This document shows, one piece after another, positions 1 to 8,100 of a stretch of 18,544 nucleotides of DNA. The stretch's first letter is position 1. Each line of letters starts with the position of its first letter. This DNA is from Rhodospirillaceae bacterium UBA4479 (GTDB lineage: Bacteria; Pseudomonadota; Alphaproteobacteria; Rhodospirillales; Casp-alpha2), in NCBI GenBank assembly GCA_002389175.1, contig DGNZ01000144.1:1-18544 (forward strand), in the 5' to 3' direction. The notes beneath the pieces are model-generated. The model was not told the origin of the DNA. It was given only the letters and a program-made list of their open reading frames with translations, and searched no databases. Both the position numbers and the translations under genes were made by a program.

Positions 1-20
1 GACGTGTTCACGAGGTGGTT

Positions 21-515
21 ATGACAACGAAAAACGATTTTGAGGCTGATGACTGGAAACTCATCGCCTCGGCACCGATCATTGCAGCGGCTGTGATCTC
101 TGCGTCTGACGATGTCGGGGATGATCGCGATTCCGAAGATGAAGAAATTAATGCATTCAAAGTTGCGCTCGAAAAGTTCGAGAGCAGATACGCCAAGAGT
201 GCGCTCGTTTCTGATGTCCTCTCATATATAAAAGCAGAAGGCACTGAAGAGTTCGAAGTGCTTTTTTCCGCGCTAAGTGCGGCGGCATCTCATGAGTCGC
301 CACTCGAAGATCGCGTGAAATCTATCGGACAAGCTGGCGAGATCGTCGACCGAATAGCCGATAAAAAAGAAGCCAAGCTTTACAAGAATTTCATTGTGGA
401 TGCTGCGACGGCAGTGGCGACCGCATCCAAAAAGGGCTTTTTTGTGTTCTCAAGCAGCATCAGTAAAAAAGAAGATTTCTATCTTCGGCAAATTCAAAGC
501 GTGCTTGGTGTCTGA
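21..515 (+). CDS. Hypothetical protein, first of two tandem paralogues
   Basis: I do not recognise a named function. The 164-residue acidic protein has no signal peptide or membrane segment and looks like a soluble, mostly helical cytoplasmic protein. Near the N-terminus it reads DDWKLIASAPIIAAAVISA, and near the C-terminus KKGFFVFSSSISKKED. Both stretches recur in the next gene (DEEW..I...P...AALISA and SSISKVED), so the two are paralogues. From memory this pattern (an F..EEW...AP..A segment, later a K.GFF..F..S..E segment) resembles a widespread uncharacterised family of 160-190 residues; that is unverified. ATG at 21 is chosen because GAGG at 12-15 lies 5 nt upstream; an in-frame GTG at 15 would add two residues. 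The gene is followed after 5 nt by its paralogue, so the pair is very likely co-transcribed. Upstream context lies outside the window. Confidence 0.8.
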   Translation: MTTKNDFEADDWKLIASAPIIAAAVISASDDVGDDRDSEDEEINAFKVALEKFESRYAKSALVSDVLSYIKAEGTEEFEVLFSALSAAASHESPLEDRVKSIGQAGEIVDRIADKKEAKLYKNFIVDAATAVATASKKGFFVFSSSISKKEDFYLRQIQSVLGV

Positions 516-520
516 TTGAT

Positions 521-1006
521 ATGAGCGGACATGAGAGTTTTACCGATGAAGAATGGGCCGAAATTCGTCGATTTCCAGTTCTCGTCGCAGCACTGATTTC
601 TGCTGTTGATTATAGCTCTCTATCTGAATTCAAAGAGTTCAATGCCTTTGCAACGTTCATTCACAAGGCAGGTGCTAAACGAAAAAAATCTCCCCTGATT
701 GCAGAACTTTTAAAAGATACAATCGATGTGAACGTCGAAACTTTTGTCGATCACTGTAATCATGTTGCCGCTTCATTGAGCGGCGACAAACCGATTGAGG
801 CCGCACTTAATCACGCCAGAGATATTGGCATTCTGATTGATGAACGCTTACCCAAAAATGTCGCTGGGACCTATAAGGGTTTTATAATGGAGGTCGCCGT
901 CGTCGTCGCACGGGCCCATAAGGAGAGCATGCTGCCGTTCGCCAGTTCGATCAGTAAGGTTGAGGATTATCACATTCGACGACTGGGCCAGGCGATTAGG
1001 GTCTAA
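521..1006 (+). CDS. Hypothetical protein, second tandem paralogue
   Basis: This 161-residue soluble protein of unknown function is a diverged copy of the preceding gene. Shared landmarks in the same order are an EW/DW..I...P...AA.ISA segment at residues 11-28, an E.NAF segment near 40, KSPL near 56, YK.FI near 118, a VA.A.K segment near 130, and SSISK.ED near 143-150. Identity elsewhere is low, which suggests an old duplication with specialisation rather than recent amplification. It starts 5 nt after the upstream stop, and the upstream 3' end offers no strong Shine-Dalgarno sequence, so translational coupling is likely. The gene ends 9 bp from the stop of the convergent pentapeptide-repeat gene. 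No catalytic motif is evident; a structural or partner-binding role is possible but unproven. Confidence 0.8.
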   Translation: MSGHESFTDEEWAEIRRFPVLVAALISAVDYSSLSEFKEFNAFATFIHKAGAKRKKSPLIAELLKDTIDVNVETFVDHCNHVAASLSGDKPIEAALNHARDIGILIDERLPKNVAGTYKGFIMEVAVVVARAHKESMLPFASSISKVEDYHIRRLGQAIRV

Positions 1007-1015
1007 AGCGCGCGT

Positions 1016-1816
1016 CTAATCTTCATCCTCATAGGTTGGTTTAGGTAAACCAACTGCGCCGCGCTTATCCGTGTTTTCAAAATTTGTCCCGCGCATATCA
1101 GCATCCGTGAAGTTGGCGTCCGTCAGCAAAGATCCCCGAAAATCTGCATCGCGCAAATCGGCCTCGGTAAAATCGCAATTGCTGAAGTCCGCATTTCTGA
1201 GGGTCGCCCCATTCAACAATGCACCACGTAGTTTTGCATGATCCAAATTGGCCCGCCATTCACCACCCCCAGCACGCGACGAAACCATGACGTCACTTAG
1301 GTCAACGGCCACTAAATTTGCGCCCGAGAGATTAGCCCGTGTAAATTTTGACCCACGTAAATCCGCGCGAGATAGATTCGCACCGCGCAGATCAGCATAT
1401 GAAAAATCAGACATCAGGCATTCCGATTTTGACAGATTGATCCCCTTCAAGGTCGCCAGCGAAAAATCAGCCGCTGACAAGTTGACACCCGCTATCACCT
1501 GATTGGTCAGGTCCATCTTCGCAAAGACAGCACGTGTCCCTTTTTTCCCATTGGTCCGAACCCAATCGACGTGTTTCGACAACACATCCTTCATCGAGAT
1601 ATCGACGCTTTCCAATGACTTCGCAATTTTAGCGTCGCTTAGATCAACCTTAGAGAAATCAACATTGTCGAACATCGCACCGATCAGATCAGCACCCGAC
1701 AAATCGGCCCCATCCAAGGTGGTGCTGACAAACGTCGCACCATGAAACACGGCACCCGAAAGATTGGCATCTGTAAAATCGGTCCCCTCTAGGTTACACC
1801 CCGTCAAATTCGACAA
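1016..1816 (-). pseudogene. Pentapeptide-repeat protein, C-terminal part, split off by a frameshift
   Basis: This is the downstream half of a broken pentapeptide-repeat gene whose 5' part is 1804-2385. About 266 codons encode long runs of A(D/N)LxX repeats (ADLSG ADLIG, ADLRG ANLSR ADLRG, and so on), which form a right-handed quadrilateral beta-helix. A non-repeat insert at 1502-1591 (DVLSKHVDW, then G.KGTRA) resembles the module found at the start of the other half. The only upstream initiator is a TTG at 1816 inside a repeat. If the frame is followed upstream past that TTG it reads KFIRANLSLSNL, so repeat phase continues smoothly into the other half once one base is restored near 1839. I therefore see it as a fragment of one gene of about 455 codons, not an independent gene. 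A sequencing error would give the same picture. The molecular role of the intact protein is unknown. Confidence 0.75.
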
Positions 1817-2385
1817 CGATAGATTTGCACGAATGAACTTGCGTTCTTCAGGTTACAGTCCGTCAGGTCTGTTTGAACGACAACACTATCTGAAACCTTG
1901 GCCCCGCTAAGGTTGGCACCACGGAGTTTGGCTTGTTCCATACCTGCCGTCGGCTCGTTGTTATTCAACGGCATCAGGTCGCCCTTGTCGCCCGATTGCA
2001 AAAGCACCCCATCGCGCATGTCACAATCGATCAAGGATGCTAACGTAAGGTTCGACCCCGATAACGCAGCACCTCGCAAATCGGCACGGTCCAGATTGGC
2101 GCGGACAAATACTGTATCTCGAAGGTCGGCAGCAAATAGATTGGCATCGGATAATTTTGTTTCTTCGAACTCACAGCTTCGCATCACAGTGCCGACAAAA
2201 TCTGCCCGACATAGGTCTCGGCCACTGAAATCCAAATACGATAAATCGTGCATACCCAATCTGATGCGTTCCCCACCACGTCCGCCTTTGACGAAGACTT
2301 CATGACTGTCCAACAAGATGTCGAGTTCTTGTTGCGAAAGCTTGGGGTATTCTGCACCTATTTCCGGGCGCTCTTGCGTGGCCAT
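1804..2385 (-). CDS. Pentapeptide-repeat protein, N-terminal part (frameshifted gene)
   Basis: This 193-residue frame holds the true start of the split pentapeptide-repeat gene. ATG at 2385 is preceded by GGAA about 7 nt upstream. Residues 1-50 form a non-repeat header (LDILLDSHEVFV, then G.GGERIRL). Pentapeptide repeats follow from about residue 48 (LDFSG RDLCR ADFVG ... ADLRD ... ADLRG), then a loop-like insert around 128-150 with NNNEPTAG, then further repeats up to DCNLKNA. After that the frame degrades into SSFVQIYRCRI and stops, a tail unlike any repeat. The next frame over continues perfectly as KFIRANLSL. No signal peptide is present, so the product should be cytoplasmic. The gene is divergent from trmFO across 179 bp. 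Known pentapeptide-repeat proteins include DNA mimics and many of unknown role, so no function is assigned. Confidence 0.75.
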   Translation of the reverse strand: MATQERPEIGAEYPKLSQQELDILLDSHEVFVKGGRGGERIRLGMHDLSYLDFSGRDLCRADFVGTVMRSCEFEETKLSDANLFAADLRDTVFVRANLDRADLRGAALSGSNLTLASLIDCDMRDGVLLQSGDKGDLMPLNNNEPTAGMEQAKLRGANLSGAKVSDSVVVQTDLTDCNLKNASSFVQIYRCRI

Positions 2386-2487
2386 AATGGCATTCCAATT
2401 TACTTACATCATCGTCTTATAGATTTAGACCGTGTTACCATGATGATCGACAACACAATCGATGATCGTTAAACACCAATGCATATA

Positions 2488-2515
2488 TTGTCAGTGTCGA
2501 CGGCCACTCTAATAA
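2488..2515 (+). promoter_or_regulatory. Candidate sigma70-type promoter for trmFO
   Basis: TTGTCA at 2488-2493 and TAATAA at 2510-2515 are separated by 16 bp, a good match to a housekeeping promoter. Transcription would begin near 2522, about 43 nt before the trmFO start. The call rests on consensus matching alone. Confidence 0.4.
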
Positions 2516-2564
2516 ACGATAAGTTTCCTCGACGTAGGTTAAACAGGACTTAATCATACCGATC

Positions 2565-3944
2565 ATGAGTAATAATTCCGATATTCAACCCGTTCACGTC
2601 ATTGGCGGCGGTCTCGCCGGATCCGAATCAGCCTGGCAACTGGCCGAAAGTGGTGTCCCTGTCATCTTACATGAAATGCGCCCAACGCGAGGCACAGACG
2701 CACATCATACCGATAGTATGGCGGAATTGGTCTGCTCAAACTCGTTCCGGTCAGATGATCATGAAACCAACGCGGTTGGTTTATTACATGAAGAAATGCG
2801 CCGGATGAACTCATTGATCATCAAATCGGCGGATATCCATAAAGTCCCCGCCGGTTCCGCGTTAGCTGTCGATCGTGACGGGTTTGCCGCCGGGGTCACT
2901 GAGGTTCTTGAGAACCATCCATTGATCACCATTGAACGTGGAGAGGTCGAAAGTCTTCCGCCCGAAGACTGGGACAGCGTGATTATCGCCACCGGGCCGT
3001 TAACATCCCCCGCTCTGGCCCAAGCCATTCGTGAGGTATCCGGCGAAGATCAATTGGCGTTCTTCGATGCCATTGCACCGATCATCTACAAAGAAAGCAT
3101 CAACTTCGATATCGCGTGGTTCCAGTCGCGATACGACAAGGGCGATGGAAAAGATTATATCAACTGCCCCATGTCCCAAGAACAATATGATGCTTTCTTG
3201 GATGCCCTGATCGATGGCGAAAAAACGCAATTCAAAGAATGGGAACAGGACACCCCTTATTTCGAAGGTTGTTTACCCATCGAAGTGATGGCGGAACGCG
3301 GCCGCAAAACACTCAGTTTTGGCCCTATGAAGCCTGTCGGTTTAACGAATGCCAATGATCCAACGGTGAAGCCAAAAGCCATCGTGCAGCTGCGCCAAGA
3401 CAATAAGCTTGGTACCCTATTCAATATGGTTGGGTTCCAAACCAAGCTGACGTACGGCGAACAGAAACGTATCTTTCGGATGATCCCGGGCCTAGAAAAT
3501 GCCGAATTCGCGCGTCTTGGCGGCATTCACCGGAACACATTTATCAATTCACCAAAGCTGCTCGATCCGGTTTTGCGCCTAAAAGCCATTCCGCGCCTTC
3601 GTTTTGCTGGCCAAATCACAGGCTGCGAGGGATACGTTGAAAGTGCTGCAATTGGCCTGCTCGCAGGTCGCTTTGCTGCCGCCGAGCGCTTGGGCAAAGA
3701 ACCTGTTTCTCCACCTGAAACAACGTCTATGGGCGCGATCCTAAACCATGTCACACTTGGTGCAGACGCAGATACGTTCCAGCCGATGAACGCTAATTTT
3801 GGCCTGTTTCCGCCATTGGACACAGATCATCTGCCGAAAAAACAACGTTTTCGCGGGCGTGACCGCAAGATGGAGATGGCCAAGCGCGGCCTCCGCGATA
3901 TGGATGCGTGGATCGCTGAACAACTTCCCTCGGCAGCGGAATAG
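2565..3944 (+). CDS. trmFO: Methylenetetrahydrofolate--tRNA-(uracil-5-)-methyltransferase TrmFO
   Basis: TrmFO uses 5,10-methylenetetrahydrofolate and FAD to make 5-methyluridine at position 54 in the T-loop of tRNAs, in the cytoplasm. The 459-residue length is usual for the family. An FAD/Rossmann glycine motif sits at residues 12-21 (HVIGGGLAGS). The family signature ELVCSNSFRSDD places one conserved cysteine at residue 57, and YFEGCLPIEVMAERG places the second at 236. These appear to correspond to the two functional cysteines described for the Bacillus enzyme. HRNTFINSPKLL and a C-terminal GQITGCEGYVESAAIGLLAG segment also fit. These features separate it from the related MnmG/GidA, which is longer. 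ATG 2565 gives the expected N-terminus although its Shine-Dalgarno is weak (AGGA about 16 nt upstream). It is a single-gene unit, convergent with the aldo/keto reductase gene with only 2 bp between the stop codons. Confidence 0.96.
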   Translation: MSNNSDIQPVHVIGGGLAGSESAWQLAESGVPVILHEMRPTRGTDAHHTDSMAELVCSNSFRSDDHETNAVGLLHEEMRRMNSLIIKSADIHKVPAGSALAVDRDGFAAGVTEVLENHPLITIERGEVESLPPEDWDSVIIATGPLTSPALAQAIREVSGEDQLAFFDAIAPIIYKESINFDIAWFQSRYDKGDGKDYINCPMSQEQYDAFLDALIDGEKTQFKEWEQDTPYFEGCLPIEVMAERGRKTLSFGPMKPVGLTNANDPTVKPKAIVQLRQDNKLGTLFNMVGFQTKLTYGEQKRIFRMIPGLENAEFARLGGIHRNTFINSPKLLDPVLRLKAIPRLRFAGQITGCEGYVESAAIGLLAGRFAAAERLGKEPVSPPETTSMGAILNHVTLGADADTFQPMNANFGLFPPLDTDHLPKKQRFRGRDRKMEMAKRGLRDMDAWIAEQLPSAAE

Positions 3945-3946
3945 TC

Positions 3947-4957
3947 TTAGCTTACAGGCCGTCCCATAATTGGATAAGCGGGATCGTTATAACCCGGCGT
4001 TGATGGATGACCGGGTGAAACCAGTTTGTCCCAGAACGCTTCGTCTTTATCGTCCAACTTGCCCATATGCTCTAGCGCACCCAAATACCCTTTCCACTGT
4101 GCCATGGTCCGCGGTCCTGCCAACACGGATGACACGATGGGATTAGCAAGGACCCAGTTGACCGCCCAGTCCGCGCCGCTCATACCCTTTTTGTCCGCAT
4201 GGACCTGCACCTTTTGCGCCAGTTTCAGGTTCTCAGGCCGCCATTCGGTCTGCATCATGCGCTTATCACCCACACCGGCCCGGCTGGTTTTAGAGGGTTC
4301 TGCACCGGGTTTGTATTTCCCCGTTAATACACCGCGCGCAAACGGGCTGTAGGGCACAACACCCAAACCAAAATAGTCACAAGCTGGCAAAACATCGCGT
4401 TCAGCTTCTCGGGTCATCGGATTATAATAAGGCTGGCATACGACAGGGAGTGGTACACCCAAGGAGTTCGCGATCGAGCACAACAACGTCATGCGCCAAC
4501 CAAAATAATTGGAGACGCCGTAATAACGAATTTTTCCGTCACGGATCAGCTTGTCAGCGGCCATGACGCTTTCTTCAAGCGCACAATCCGTATCGTCTTT
4601 GTGGAAATACAGGATATCGATGTAATCCGTTCCGAGCCGTTTCAGGCTTTCTTCGCAACCCTGAATGATCCATTTCGCACTCAATCCACGGCGGTTCGGG
4701 TTCTTGCCCATGGGGTTATAGACTTTGGTCGCGAGGACCCAATCATCACGTTGCTTCTTAATCGCCTTACCTGTGACACGCTCAGATTCGCCAGCATTAT
4801 AGGCATCAGCCGTATCGATGAAATTGATCCCGGCATCGCGCGCATGGGCGATAATTTTAACAGCATCTTTTTCCGCTGTGCGACCACCAAACATCATGGT
4901 TCCCAAGCACAAGGGTGAAACCCGTAATCCGCTGGCGCCTAATTTTCGATAATCCAT
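3947..4957 (-). CDS. Aldo/keto reductase
   Basis: This is an NAD(P)H-dependent oxidoreductase of the aldo/keto reductase superfamily, reducing aldehydes or ketones to alcohols in the cytosol; the natural substrate cannot be read from sequence. The 336 residues fit one (beta/alpha)8 barrel. The catalytic tetrad is visible as D48 (FIDTADAY), Y53, K78 (LATKVYNP) and H119 (YIDILYFHKDD). Further family features are GVSNYFGWR, QPYYNPMTREAERDVLPAC and YSPFARGVLTGKY, as in bacterial YajO/Tas-like members that resemble potassium-channel beta subunits. ATG 4957 is chosen over an in-frame ATG at 4996 because AAGGA at 4964-4968 lies 6 nt before it and MDYRKLGASGLRVS is the usual family N-terminus. The gene stands alone, convergent with trmFO and divergent from the large exported protein. 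Confidence 0.93.
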   Translation of the reverse strand: MDYRKLGASGLRVSPLCLGTMMFGGRTAEKDAVKIIAHARDAGINFIDTADAYNAGESERVTGKAIKKQRDDWVLATKVYNPMGKNPNRRGLSAKWIIQGCEESLKRLGTDYIDILYFHKDDTDCALEESVMAADKLIRDGKIRYYGVSNYFGWRMTLLCSIANSLGVPLPVVCQPYYNPMTREAERDVLPACDYFGLGVVPYSPFARGVLTGKYKPGAEPSKTSRAGVGDKRMMQTEWRPENLKLAQKVQVHADKKGMSGADWAVNWVLANPIVSSVLAGPRTMAQWKGYLGALEHMGKLDDKDEAFWDKLVSPGHPSTPGYNDPAYPIMGRPVS

Positions 4958-4963
4958 GCCCGA

Positions 4964-4968
4964 TCCTT
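4964..4968 (-). promoter_or_regulatory. Ribosome binding site fixing the aldo/keto reductase start
   Basis: On the minus strand AAGGA lies 6 nt before ATG 4957. The upstream in-frame ATG at 4996 has nothing comparable, so the shorter protein is preferred. Confidence 0.6.
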
Positions 4969-5115
4969 TTGTTTCTGTGTGTTGTGGCTGACCCAATATA
5001 TCGCATTTTCCAATGATAACAGCGCAATATGGTGTGATTTTAGCCCGCCTTGGAGTGTCTAGTCGTTAAGATTTCGTGTATATGAAGACGAATCGAGTCC
5101 AACGACCGATAACTC

Positions 5116-5119
5116 GGAG
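5116..5119 (+). promoter_or_regulatory. Ribosome binding site supporting a TTG start
   Basis: GGAG lies 6 nt before the TTG at 5126. No ATG or GTG sits in frame before the hydrophobic signal segment, so the TTG start is needed for an intact signal peptide. Confidence 0.5.
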
Positions 5120-5125
5120 CCCCGC

Positions 5126-8100
5126 TTGAACGTATCGCGTCGCACTTGCCCTCGGAAGAGCAGGCCACCCCATTGGCCTGCATCGATTCTGTGCGCGATT
5201 TTGCTGACCATAGTCCTCGTTATCCCCTCTGCAATCAACGCCCAAACCCCGACCGAAGCCTTATTTCAGGCCGTCGAACTAAATGATATCGCCGCCGTCG
5301 AGCTTGCCATTGATAACGGTGCCGATTTAGCCGTGAAAAGTCCGTCTGGCATGACACCCGCCGATGTTGCTGTCGATTTGGGTCATTTCCGCATTGCGCA
5401 TTTGCTTTTAGCCAAGCGAACGTCGGCTCCTCCCTCAACCCGCGTGACGGATAATGCCAAACAAGCCCTGACATCACCCCGCTCGCGGATCGCTGCTCCG
5501 CGCACATCTTCATCCCAGTCATCGTCTCAGGCTCCATCACAATTATCCAGGGTTACACCGCCGGTGAAGCCAACGCCGCCGCCCTTGATCGCACAACCGG
5601 AACCTGCGGACCCTGTGCAGGTCACGCCCCCACAATCAGTTGAGACACCTTCTGGGATTGATGCAACACCGCGTCCTGATGACGAGATCGCATCATCAAC
5701 GCCCACAGAAGATGTACCAATGGCCCCGATGCCAGAGGCTGCGCCAGCAGATGATGGTGGTGTGCTTGATGGATTATGGAGCGGTATCAAAAGCGTCGCC
5801 ACATTGGGCGGACTATTTGGTGGCGACGAAGAAGCCACCGCTGATGGCACCTCAGATAAATACGTCGCCCGTGACCCTAACAAGTTTAGCCCTGCCGATC
5901 GTTTCTCAAAGGGCTCAGAAGCCCCAGGTGGCGTGACCCAACGAGGATCTTCGGCAGGACGAATGGTGGATCGACTGACGGGCATCGTTGATGGCGACAA
6001 AGTTTTAGAAAATGAGTTTGGCTTACCGACAGAACCCGTCTTACCACCGAACAGATCAGCCGACGGCAATACGGATCTGGCCGAATTGACTCCGCCAGTA
6101 GCCCCTCTCGATGAATCTTTTGATACAGAAATCACGCTACCGCCTGGTGTCCTGTCGATTACTGATGATCCCCCAATCGATAATATCCAAGTACCTGGCA
6201 GTGCTGGAGACGTGACTTTGCCACCCCTGGCTGCGCCGCAGTTTGGCGATGGCATCGCAGCAGAAATTCCAGGTGTGGTGCAACCCATCGGCCCTGGGGA
6301 CACTCCATCCGATGAAATCGATATCCCGGGACTGCCTGCAGGGTTCGAAATTCCAGGCCTTGCCGCACCAGCTGATGAAGTACCGGGAATTATCGCCCCT
6401 CCCGGAGATGATCTGGCTTTTGAAATTCCGGGCTTGCCCCCTGGGTTGGAGCCTTTACCCGGTTCGGACACAGGTGCCCTGCGGCGTCCGGGGGGCTTGG
6501 TCACACCCTCTGATCCCAATGTCTTGCCGCCCCCTGCATCTGGATCATTGCAAGAACGGCTCGCCCGTATTGATTCGATCTTGAACAGGGAACCGGAACA
6601 GTCGGCGCGTGGACGCGCGCGCCTTAACCCAAGAGGCACGGATCCAATCACACGACAGCCCCGCCCTGCGCCGGGCAGCCCCAATGATGGCCTCAGAACA
6701 GGCCCCTTGGGCACGCCGAATTCCGTCATTGTCCGCGATCCAGAAGCCATCCTTCGTGGTGCCCGTGAGCGTGCCGCCGTGAGCATGGGCAGAAGTCCGA
6801 ATACAGAAGTTAGCGGCCTTGCTGCCAAAGCGCGCGTGCCGAAAAAGCCCATCCCGTCGGGCCACCAACTCCAACCATCTACTGATGGGATCACCGTTCG
6901 CCAAGCGCCAAGCACCCGATTTATTGATCGACTGGCCCAAATATCGCGACATCCGTATCCCAAAGATGACATTCATGGATTACCGCTCGCCAATAAAACG
7001 CCCAAAGGAACAACACCGTCTCGGAAAGACATCAAAGTCGAGGATGTTTACGATCAAGGAAAAGAAAAAGCCGACGATCGCATCTATAAGTTGGCCCGGT
7101 TCTTTAGGGGCAACCAAGAAGAAGTATCTGGGATGCAACCACCTGAGCGGATGACTGTAGAGGCTGAGCCCCTGCCCCGTGTCATCGATAATATGATTCC
7201 GGAAAACGACCCAGCGCGGAATCGGGTAGTTGATGATTCTGCTCTGGATCTGAGTGGCGTCGAACGAACGGCACCTAACCTTCGCCAAGAACGTCCCGTG
7301 ACCCGCGCACCGAGTGACTCGCTTGACCCGAACTTCATGGATCGTCTCACGACGGTTCTGCAACCGCGTGATCAACCATCGGCTACTGCGACGAAGCCTG
7401 TACCACCAGGGCAAATAGGCTTGAACGAATTGGACCTGCAACCTGGTCAGCTCGTCCCTATTCCCAAACCTGACCTGCCTGACCCTTGGACAATGACAGT
7501 TGAAAAAACGGATCAGGCCGGTGATTCTACAACCCTGGGCGTGACGGCGATTTCTCCCACAGACGGCTCTATCATTACGGGCGAAGATGACGTGGTTAAC
7601 CAGATGGTCGGACGCATTCGCGAGTTACTTGTGGGTCCAAGAGAGACTGCTGACGGCACATCAATCGGCAATCTTGACGAAAGCGAACGTCAAAGCACGG
7701 CGGAAAAACTGTTATCTGAAGCCTTACGGGACGGGACACCTGCTGCCCTACCCGATGCGGGGGCATGGCAAGTCACAGAAGTTGAAGCCCGTAACGCACT
7801 GCCGGGCGTGCCGCCAAAATCCCGTCCTGGTGCGTTGACCCGCACCTCATTGGAAAACATTATCCTGAGCCTGGGTGAGTCTGTGACCCTGGAAAACACA
7901 TTGCCCCCACAACAAGGGGGCGTGGATCCATTAAATGAATGCGTCAAAAAGAATCGCGGCACGACGCTGTTCTGCGTGGAGCCGATTGATTGGCCACAGG
8001 ATCTTCGGGCAACATTCTTGATCCCGACCATTTTGTATACAGGTCCGATGGCCATAACCCGATATGATCAGGGACAGCCTTCGCGCTTCCATACGCTTTT

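Noticed and set aside
1830..1845. Programmed -1 frameshift joining the two pentapeptide-repeat halves
   Set aside because: The site reads AAC GCA AGT on the coding strand, which is not a slippery heptamer, and no clear downstream stem was seen. A deletion or sequencing error is simpler.
2442..2468. Direct repeat GATGATCG at 2442 and 2461 in the trmFO upstream region
   Set aside because: Two 8-bp copies 19 bp apart are weak evidence for an operator; it may be chance in AT-rich spacer DNA.
4958..4996. Upstream ATG adding 13 residues to the aldo/keto reductase
   Set aside because: The internal ATG at 4957 has a good Shine-Dalgarno and the typical family N-terminus; the extension (MGQPQHTETKGSG) does not look like the family.
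5527..6972. Long open frame of 481 codons antisense to the large exported protein
   Set aside because: It mirrors the low-complexity Pro/Ser-rich coding of the sense strand, yields a Gly/Ser/Pro-rich product with no domain, and the sense gene has a signal peptide, a Shine-Dalgarno and a folded C-domain.
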